DNA of 36,161 bases, from positions 1 through 36,161 of the forward strand of contig CANHQP010000038.1 of NCBI GenBank assembly GCA_947462925.1. The letters are read 5' to 3'. The DNA comes from Flavobacteriia bacterium (lineage in GTDB: Bacteria > Bacteroidota > Bacteroidia > Flavobacteriales_D > Crocinitomicaceae). Positions 31,027 through 36,161 of the stretch are shown piece by piece; the stretch's first letter is position 1; each line of letters starts with the position of its first letter. The translations under genes and the position numbers were made by a program. The notes under the pieces are model-generated. The model made no database searches. It saw nothing but the letters and a program-made list of their open reading frames with translations, and had not been told where the DNA came from.

Positions 31027-31581
31027 ATGTTGATCAAGCTCTATTGGATTGTTCTTTTTGACTTCGCGTTTGCGATCTCCTTGGTATATTTTGTTCCGCG
31101 TATCTTCCGGAAGAGGAAGGTAAAACACGCTCTTTTGTGGGGACTTTTTACCGCAGCTTTCGTAGCAATTGCCGTTGAGACCAGCATAGACAAATTGATT
31201 CAGGGAAAAGTCTACATTGTGAACCGCGATGGAGAAACGAATGTTTATCGATTATTAAGCAGAAGTCCGTACCACAAAACAAAGGACGGAAAACGTCTAT
31301 ATGCTTCAGATTATCAAGTTGTTGTAATCAATGAAATGAATCAGGATTTAGTGCTCGAAAAAATATTATATGGAAGCAGTTTTCTCGGAGAAATTGACGA
31401 AAATGCAACCAATGAAATAATTCCTATCAATAGTGTTTACACTTCCCCTGTAGACAATATTGATTATTTTCTCGAAGACACACCTCCTGAATCCGTTGGT
31501 GGAAATACAAGCTATAGCTCCGAAGTTAGGGTCTGGCTTCGAACTTTTGATTCCTATCAAAAAGAATTTGGGGATAAGTAA
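31027..31581 (+). CDS. Membrane protein of unknown function between the two lipoprotein copies
   Basis: 184 aa. Two hydrophobic helices at the N-terminus (about 4-26 and 34-55) separated by the basic RKRKVKH, then an extracytoplasmic beta-rich domain (VYIVNRDGETNVYRLLSR, RLYASDYQVVVINEMNQDLVLEKILYGSSFLGEI, VYTSPVDNIDYFLEDTPPESV). I do not recognise it. Its 5' third has more G and C than its neighbours, and it is bracketed by the 37-bp direct repeats, so insertion into, or capture by, the duplicated segment is possible. It starts 12 bases after the pseudogene stop and probably uses that promoter. Confidence 0.6.
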   Translation: MLIKLYWIVLFDFAFAISLVYFVPRIFRKRKVKHALLWGLFTAAFVAIAVETSIDKLIQGKVYIVNRDGETNVYRLLSRSPYHKTKDGKRLYASDYQVVVINEMNQDLVLEKILYGSSFLGEIDENATNEIIPINSVYTSPVDNIDYFLEDTPPESVGGNTSYSSEVRVWLRTFDSYQKEFGDK

Positions 31582-31674
31582 ATACCGTTTATAAGGTTAT
31601 TAAAGAAACTAGCTCATGCAATTCAACTAATTCCACAAGCAAAAAATCCTAATAAAGCGTTTCAGTTTTAGATA

Positions 31675-31711
31675 GTGATACAAAATGACGTATAAGATTT
31701 TTAAATAGGTT
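31675..31711. repeat. 37-bp direct repeat, copy B
   Basis: 35 of 37 bases identical to 30836-30872. It lies 160 bases upstream of the intact small lipoprotein gene, while copy A lies 111 bases upstream of the decayed copy, so promoter and gene were duplicated together. Confidence 0.8.
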
Positions 31712-31801
31712 TTAATCGGTTCAGAAATAATAGGTTTTTGAAAGAAATGAAAATTAATTTGTAAATAATTATGATTTTTTATGATTTCTCCAATTTTTGG
31801 A

Positions 31802-31809
31802 TATATTTG
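31802..31809 (+). promoter_or_regulatory. -7 box TATATTTG of the intact small lipoprotein gene
   Basis: Full consensus match 26 bases before the ATG at 31835, giving a leader of about 20 bases. No -33 TTG at a usual distance was found, unlike in the decayed copy. Confidence 0.6.
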
Positions 31810-31834
31810 TCAAAACTTAATTAAAATTTAAATT

Positions 31835-32044
31835 ATGAAAAAATTTATTGCTATTGCCGCTTTAGGAGTTTTAACATTGACTTCTTGTAAAAAAGATTAC
31901 ACATGTACTTGTACTGCTACTTCTGGTGGAATTTCAGTTTCTTCAAGTGTAGTAATCAATGATACTAAATCTAAAGCTGAAGATGCTTGTACAGCTAAAG
32001 CAACAAACACTGGTGGAGCATCTACAACTTGTTCAATTAAGTAA
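31835..32044 (+). CDS. Small lipoprotein, cysteine/threonine/serine-rich
   Basis: 69 aa. Signal peptide with lipobox LTSC (C18), then KKDYTCTCTATSGG, a Ser/Thr-rich stretch, SKAEDACTAKATNT and a final TTCSIK. Four cysteines in the mature part could form two disulfides. Such small 'KKDYTCTC' lipoproteins are common in Flavobacteriales and have no known role. A very strong terminator follows, so it is a single-gene unit probably expressed at a high level. A decayed copy lies at 30947. Confidence 0.8.
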   Translation: MKKFIAIAALGVLTLTSCKKDYTCTCTATSGGISVSSSVVINDTKSKAEDACTAKATNTGGASTTCSIK

Positions 32045-32061
32045 AAAATTCTTTGCACTGA

Positions 32062-32088
32062 GGGGAAGCCTAGGCTTCCCTTTTTTTT
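32062..32088 (+). terminator. Strong Rho-independent terminator of the small lipoprotein gene
   Basis: GGGAAGCC-TA-GGCTTCCC (32063-32080) is a perfect stem of eight pairs rich in G and C, followed by eight T. It is the strongest terminator in the window. Confidence 0.93.
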
Positions 32089-32112
32089 GTTTTAAACATT
32101 TACAAAAATTTT

Positions 32113-32793
32113 ATGAAATATTTTTTGATTTCCTTTTACACTTTAACTTCGGTACTTGTCTTATATTTCTTTACTTCAATCGAGCAATGGGTTATCAACT
32201 CCAATTTCTCATGGACAAGCGCCAAAATAGCTCCGTACTTACTTTTAGTCATTTTTGGAATTTTAATTGCCCGATGGTTCAGCAAATTTTTCATTTACAA
32301 AATCATTTCAAATAGACTGAAATTTTTAAGACCCATCGTCTTTGTTGTAATTACTGCAATCCCTTTTGTCATTGGATTTGTATTAAATCCCATTTATGAA
32401 GGTGATTTTTCAAAACAGGGAACTGAAATACAGAATTCTGAGTCTATTACAGAATTCAAGAATGTAGATTTGGCTGTAATTGCCATTCCTGGTTGTCCAT
32501 TTTGCTATCATTCAATTTCGAAATTGAAACAATTGAAAGCTAGAAATCCTGAAATGAAGATTAAGTTCATAGTTTGCACCAGCAATAAAAATGACTTGAA
32601 AGATTATATTGCTGAAGGAGGAAAGGATATCACTGTAATCAAGACTGATAAGATTGAATTTTTAGGAAAAATGGCTGAAGGAAAATTTCCTACCTTTGTA
32701 ATGGTTAAAAATAATAAAGCCGTGTATAGCTGGTCAAATGATCAATTTGGATGCTTGGCTTTGGATCAACTTGAAAGTGAATTTTCCAAATAA
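32113..32793 (+). CDS. Membrane-anchored thioredoxin-like protein
   Basis: 226 aa. Three hydrophobic helices (about 3-22, 40-60, 72-92) anchor a C-terminal thioredoxin-like domain. Its active site is IPGCPFCYHS with C128-x-x-C131, and the cis-proline loop is KFPTFVMV (P193). The domain is probably periplasmic and acts in disulfide exchange or reduction; target unknown. CPFC is an unusual active-site dipeptide, closer to DsbA/glutaredoxin-like types than to CGPC thioredoxin. The gene starts 25 bases after the lipoprotein terminator and has no clear promoter. Confidence 0.78.
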   Translation: MKYFLISFYTLTSVLVLYFFTSIEQWVINSNFSWTSAKIAPYLLLVIFGILIARWFSKFFIYKIISNRLKFLRPIVFVVITAIPFVIGFVLNPIYEGDFSKQGTEIQNSESITEFKNVDLAVIAIPGCPFCYHSISKLKQLKARNPEMKIKFIVCTSNKNDLKDYIAEGGKDITVIKTDKIEFLGKMAEGKFPTFVMVKNNKAVYSWSNDQFGCLALDQLESEFSK

Positions 32794-32854
32794 TAGTCCA
32801 TCAAGAATCCAATATTTCACTTAAATGATGTAAATCTGTTTAAATTTTTAGTTT

Positions 32855-32862
32855 TACTTTTG
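32855..32862 (+). promoter_or_regulatory. -7 box TACTTTTG of the metal-uptake cluster
   Basis: Full TAnnTTTG match only 5 bases before the GTG start at 32867; it would give a leaderless or nearly leaderless mRNA. Chance match in AT-rich DNA is possible. Confidence 0.4.
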
Positions 32863-32866
32863 TTGC

Positions 32867-33298
32867 GTGAAATTTGTTCGTCCCATACTAATTGTTTTTT
32901 TCGCCGTTTCGCTTTTTATCGGATCGTCTGGAATTCATGTGTTTGAACATTTTTGTAAAGTGGATGGAACAGATTATAGTTTCTTCATCCCCCCGACACA
33001 TTCTTGCAAAACAATCACCAAAGTAAAAAGCTGCTGCGAGGAGCAAAATGAAAAAGAAGATTCATTTAAAGACAACTGCTGTGATGAAGATTTAATCTCC
33101 TTTCAAATCACCTCAGATTTCATTCAGAAAGAATTTCAAAAACACGCTGAAATTTACTTTTCTTCAAACGTTAAAACTTTCAATTTGAGTGAAAATTTTT
33201 CACTCAAGCAAGAACAAATTTGTCAATTTCCTACCAATCGACCTCCTCCCAAAACAGGACAAGAAATCCTTATTTTACACCAAGTATTTAGAATCTAA
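32867..33298 (+). CDS. HYC_CC_PP-family protein
   Basis: 143 aa, GTG start (no other start codon fits before the signal peptide). N-terminal signal or anchor (VRPILIVFFAVSLFIGSSG), then the family marks: H24, H28-F-C30 (the 'HYC' site, here HFC), C47, CC at 56-57 and 71-72, and the C-terminal NRPPPKTG (124-131). These Cys/His residues suggest metal binding at the periplasmic side. The family is nearly always found beside a TonB-dependent receptor and an HMA protein, as here, and is linked to heavy-metal handling by that context. The gap to the receptor gene is 64 bases. Confidence 0.85.
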   Translation: MKFVRPILIVFFAVSLFIGSSGIHVFEHFCKVDGTDYSFFIPPTHSCKTITKVKSCCEEQNEKEDSFKDNCCDEDLISFQITSDFIQKEFQKHAEIYFSSNVKTFNLSENFSLKQEQICQFPTNRPPPKTGQEILILHQVFRI

Positions 33299-33362
33299 AA
33301 GTTTGTTTTAAATCGACTATCAAAAAAGATGGTCAGCATGATTATTAAACAAACTTATCCAA

Positions 33363-35573
33363 ATGAAAATATTGCAAATCATTGCTTTACTATTGATTGT
33401 ATCACCAAGTTACGGTCAATTAAAAGGCATCATTTATGGGAAAAATATAAATGAAATAAAAATGCATCTCGCTGATGCAAAAATCACTTCACTGAAAACC
33501 AACGAATTTGTTGAAACAGATGAACATGGTGTTTTTGAAATCACTTTGGGAAGAATTCTGCCAGACACTTTGATTTTTAGTGCCAATGGCTTCAGGAATG
33601 ACACATTGATTGTCAATAATAAGGACCGATTTTCTCTTGTTGAAATTGTCTTATATGAAAATCAAATTTTAGATGAAATTGTAGTCGCTTACAAAAAGAC
33701 AACTCACAGTATTTCAAAGTTAAAAACGCTACTGGTAGAAGAATTGGGCGAAGGAGAATTGCGCAAAGCAGCATGTTGCAATTTATCAGAATCTTTTGAG
33801 ACAAATGCTTCAGTTGATGTAAACATGACTGATGCCATTTCAGGCGCCAAAAAAATCCAGATGATGGGATTAGACGGTGTCTATACCCAAATTCAAATGG
33901 AGAACATTCCCTATATGCGCGGATTGGAAAGCGCCTTTGGATTGGGTTCTATGCCAGGCACTTGGGTGGAATCGATTCAAATTACCAAAGGAACAGGAAA
34001 TGTGGTGAATGGGTATGAATCAATGGCGGGTTTGGTAAACCTAGAACTCAAAAAGCCGCAATCGATGGAAAAATTCTATATCAATGCCTATGGAAATCGC
34101 TTTGGAAGAGGAGAATTGAATGCCCATGGAAAATCAAATGTTGGTAAAAAATGGCAAACTGGACTTTTTGGACATGCTTCAGGTTTGTTTTCAGAAGTTG
34201 ATAATAATAATGATGGTTTCAGAGATATTCCAATGTCTAAAAATGCATCTTATTTAAATCGATGGAATTACAATGGAAAACGCATGGAAGCGCAAATCGG
34301 TGTCAATGCTTACTACGAATCGAAAGAAGGTGGTCAAACAGGATTTTCAGCAAACAAAACAAACAATTTGTATGGAGTAACAATCGAAAATAAGCATGTA
34401 GATGTGTTTGCAAAAACTGGATTTCTATTTGAGAAGAAACCATATCAATCGATTGGGGTCGTTTACAATTTGAAGTACCAAACTACCCATGCACAGTTTG
34501 GAAAACGTTTCTTTGATGGGGAAGAAAAACGTGGTTACATCAACGCAATTTATGATGGAATCATAGGGAATACCAACCATGGAATCAAAGGCGGTTTGAG
34601 CTTTATCTTTGTCGATTTGACCCAAAAATTAGATTCGCTCATTTTGCCAAGAATTGAATATGTACCAGGTGCATTTACGGAATACACCTACAAGGGATTG
34701 CGCTTCACTGGCGTTTTGGGTGCTCGAGGAGATTACCACAATTTATATGGATTTCAATTTTCTCCACGCTTCCATGGAAAATTTAGTTTGACAGAAAAGT
34801 TAGATTTACGTTTCACTGCGGGACGCGGATTCAGGGTTCCGAATGTAATAATAGACAATGTCAGTTTGTTGGCAACTTCTCGAAATTGGGTAATTGAAAA
34901 AAACATACAAGCTGAAGTTTCTTGGAATGTTGGTGGTTCTGTTGTTCAAGAATTTAAATTTTTCAAAAGAAAAGCCATTATTACTATAGACTTTTACCAT
35001 ACTTTTTTCGAAAATCAATTAATTGCAGATCGGGATATTGATATGAATAATTTCTATTTCAGCAATTTGACAGGAAAATCTTATTCCAATAGTTTTCAAA
35101 CCGAAATTAGTTTGCCTGTTTTGCCTCGATTCGATGTACGTTTGGCATTCAAATACTTAGATGTAAAAGCTGAATATGGAGGAAAAATGCAACAACAAGT
35201 AATGATTCCAGCGCAACGAGGATTTATAAATTTGGCCTACAAAACAAGAAACAAACGATGGGAATACGATGCAACACTATCTGTCTATGGCAAGAGCAGG
35301 TTGCACATGGTGCATTATTCAGAGACAGGTCATTCGAATGACAATATGTCCAAAGTTTATCCTATTTTAAACGCTCAAATTACGCATATTTTTAAACGAT
35401 GGGATTTCTATATTGGAGGTGAAAATTTGACCAACTACAAGCAGAAAGATGCGTTGGTTGATCCACAAAATCCGTTTGGTTCGTATTTTGATGCTACCAG
35501 AGTTTGGGCGCCGATTCAGGGAGTCAATATCTATATTGGGGTGAGATGGAAAGTGAAAGGTGGAAAGAGTTAA
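33363..35573 (+). CDS. TonB-dependent receptor of the heavy-metal (copper-type) cluster
   Basis: 736 aa. Signal peptide about 1-19, CarboxypepD_reg-like domain (about 20-100, DEHGVFEITLGRILPDTLIFSANGF), then the plug: KAACCNLSESFETNASVDVN (C138, C139), SGAKKIQMMGLDGVYTQIQMENIP, and the TonB-plug end. The 22-strand barrel ends IYIGVRWKVKG. The CC pair with the following NLSESF-E motif marks the receptors linked to HYC_CC_PP and HMA proteins. It imports a substrate, probably a metal or metal chelate, across the outer membrane using TonB energy. Full length, intact. Confidence 0.93.
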   Translation: MKILQIIALLLIVSPSYGQLKGIIYGKNINEIKMHLADAKITSLKTNEFVETDEHGVFEITLGRILPDTLIFSANGFRNDTLIVNNKDRFSLVEIVLYENQILDEIVVAYKKTTHSISKLKTLLVEELGEGELRKAACCNLSESFETNASVDVNMTDAISGAKKIQMMGLDGVYTQIQMENIPYMRGLESAFGLGSMPGTWVESIQITKGTGNVVNGYESMAGLVNLELKKPQSMEKFYINAYGNRFGRGELNAHGKSNVGKKWQTGLFGHASGLFSEVDNNNDGFRDIPMSKNASYLNRWNYNGKRMEAQIGVNAYYESKEGGQTGFSANKTNNLYGVTIENKHVDVFAKTGFLFEKKPYQSIGVVYNLKYQTTHAQFGKRFFDGEEKRGYINAIYDGIIGNTNHGIKGGLSFIFVDLTQKLDSLILPRIEYVPGAFTEYTYKGLRFTGVLGARGDYHNLYGFQFSPRFHGKFSLTEKLDLRFTAGRGFRVPNVIIDNVSLLATSRNWVIEKNIQAEVSWNVGGSVVQEFKFFKRKAIITIDFYHTFFENQLIADRDIDMNNFYFSNLTGKSYSNSFQTEISLPVLPRFDVRLAFKYLDVKAEYGGKMQQQVMIPAQRGFINLAYKTRNKRWEYDATLSVYGKSRLHMVHYSETGHSNDNMSKVYPILNAQITHIFKRWDFYIGGENLTNYKQKDALVDPQNPFGSYFDATRVWAPIQGVNIYIGVRWKVKGGKS

Positions 35574-35603
35574 GAGTGAAAGAGTGAAAAGTTAAGAGTG
35601 AAA
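35568..35603. repeat. Short direct repeat AGTTAAGAGTGAAA over the receptor stop codon
   Basis: AGTTAAGAGTGAAA occurs at 35568-35581 and 35590-35603, with GAGTGAAA between. The receptor stop codon lies in the first copy. Such purine-rich 'agtgaaaagt' tracts are common between genes in Bacteroidota and may expand by slippage. Confidence 0.6.
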
Positions 35604-35631
35604 AGTAATAATTGTAAAACAATATATATCT

Positions 35632-35967
35632 ATGAAAACGATTTTAATAATATGCATCGCCTTTATGGCATTTAGTTTCAAGCAGGATGCGAAAACACAG
35701 TTGGTAACAATCAAAACTTCTGCGGAATGTGGTGAATGTAAGGAACGAATTGAATCGAAATTGAATTATACGAAAGGAATTGTTTTTTCTGAATTGGATT
35801 ATAAAACACAAGTATTGACCGTTAAATTTAAGCCGAGCAAAATTACACTGGATCAAATCAAGCAAATTGTTTCTGATTTAGGATATGATGCAGATGATGT
35901 GAAAGCAAATGTTGACGCAAAGAAAGCATTGCCAAGTTGCTGTCAACCTCATGGAATGGACAAGTGA
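35632..35967 (+). CDS. Periplasmic heavy-metal-associated (HMA) domain protein
   Basis: 111 aa. Signal peptide about 1-17 (LIICIAFMAFSFKQ). HMA fold about 23-90 with metal site C33-G-E-C36 (TSAECGECKERIE), strands VTIKT, GIVFSELDYKTQVLTVKF, ITLDQIKQIVSDLGYDADDV. A C-terminal SCCQPHGM (C103, C104, H107, M109) adds likely metal ligands. It is the third gene of the HYC_CC_PP / receptor / HMA row and probably accepts or chaperones copper-type ions in the periplasm. It is followed by a terminator that ends the cluster. Confidence 0.9.
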   Translation: MKTILIICIAFMAFSFKQDAKTQLVTIKTSAECGECKERIESKLNYTKGIVFSELDYKTQVLTVKFKPSKITLDQIKQIVSDLGYDADDVKANVDAKKALPSCCQPHGMDK

Positions 35968-35975
35968 ATTTAAAT

Positions 35976-36007
35976 AAAAAAAGCTCCAAAATTTGGAGCT
36001 TTTTTTA
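35976..36007 (+). terminator. Terminator of the metal cluster
   Basis: AAAAAAGCTCCAAA pairs with TTTGGAGCTTTTTT (stem around 35977-35990 and 35993-36006), with a T-run at the end. It closes the operon just before the insertion sequence. Confidence 0.9.
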
Positions 36008-36017
36008 TTTAAATCTA

Positions 36018-36161
36018 TGTCTAGTCCTGAAATAGCGATACACAAAATTTATCGTTATGGAAAAAAGAGAAAAAGTTGTTTATGAAAAACGCAGCCAAAA
36101 GGATTATTCAATGTCCTTTAAGTTAGAAGTTGTTAAAGAGATTGAATCTGGATTAATTTCG
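36018..36161 (+). mobile_element. IS3-family insertion sequence, left end, cut by window edge
   Basis: The sequence TGTCTAGTCCTGAAATAGCG begins at 36018 and runs up to a transposase gene start at 36057, as expected for the left inverted repeat of an IS3-group element (TG first). The exact end and any target duplication cannot be seen because the right end is outside the window. Confidence 0.55.
36057..36161 (+). CDS. IS3-family transposase OrfA, N-terminal fragment cut by window edge
   Basis: 35 codons: MEKREKVVYEKRSQKDYSMS then FKLEVVKEIESGLIS. 'YSMSFKLEVVKEIESG' matches the start of the IS3/IS911-type helix-turn-helix OrfA, which with OrfB (by -1 frameshift) forms the DDE transposase. It runs off the window, so completeness is unknown. 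Confidence 0.8.
   Translation, partial: MEKREKVVYEKRSQKDYSMSFKLEVVKEIESGLIS

Noticed and set aside
30816..31037. N-terminal 74-residue extension of the Nfu-type protein
   Set aside because: It lies beyond a good promoter box, covers the duplicated non-coding segment, and is not part of the Nfu family.

Overview
The window is AT-rich chromosomal DNA of a Bacteroidota bacterium, most likely order Flavobacteriales. The reasons are several type IX secretion (T9SS) type A sorting domains, a gliding-motility-associated C-terminal domain, a HYC_CC_PP/TonB-receptor/HMA metal cluster, a DUF5777 barrel, and promoters with the Bacteroidota -7 box TAnnTTTG instead of sigma-70 boxes. I cannot name genus or species from sequence alone.

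Layout. Positions 1-4997 are the right-hand part of an integrative element. It holds the 5' end of an IS1595-type transposase, about 1.2 kb of apparently non-coding DNA with strong palindromes, a leftward gene row (small membrane protein, zinc-ribbon-like protein, excisionase-like HTH protein, unknown 341-aa protein, tyrosine integrase) and, at the edge, the 3' part of a tRNA-Arg(TCT) gene, read as the attachment-site remnant. The host chromosome starts right after it. 5.2-9.0 kb holds three exported proteins (T9SS sorting domain, S74-chaperone fibre protein, gliding-motility C-terminal domain). 9.0-11.4 kb, leftward, is a DUF5777 barrel / c-type cytochrome lipoprotein / YceI / membrane protein row. 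11.6-13.3 kb, rightward, holds YbaB, 5-formyl-THF cyclo-ligase, a previously hidden 58-aa membrane protein and a secreted unknown. 13.3-18.2 kb, leftward, holds a VWD-domain protein, a membrane glycosyltransferase with an exported N-terminal domain, a DUF6265 lipoprotein and a YjbR/MmcQ protein.

18.3-23.6 kb is the most interesting part: a rightward block of response regulator, 7TM-DISM histidine kinase, PAS-like/LuxR regulator, beta-propeller lipoprotein and outer-membrane barrel. Each of its three transcription units is preceded by a copy of the palindrome AATACTCATTAATGAGTATT (17/20 and 16/20 matches in two copies), always with exactly 21 bases between the palindrome and the -7 box. I read this as one small regulon with auto-regulation, activated from a site centred near -42.

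23.7-29.0 kb, leftward, holds a DUF1573 protein, a large T9SS substrate with calcium-type DxDxDG repeats, a LuxE-like acyl-activating protein and a HEAT-repeat protein. 29.1-32.8 kb holds an iron-type ABC substrate-binding lipoprotein, an Nfu-type Fe-S scaffold, a decayed copy of a small lipoprotein gene, an unknown membrane protein, the intact lipoprotein gene and a membrane-anchored thioredoxin-like protein. 32.9-36.0 kb is a probable heavy-metal (copper-type) outer-membrane uptake cluster: HYC_CC_PP protein, TonB-dependent receptor and periplasmic HMA protein. The window ends inside an IS3-family element.
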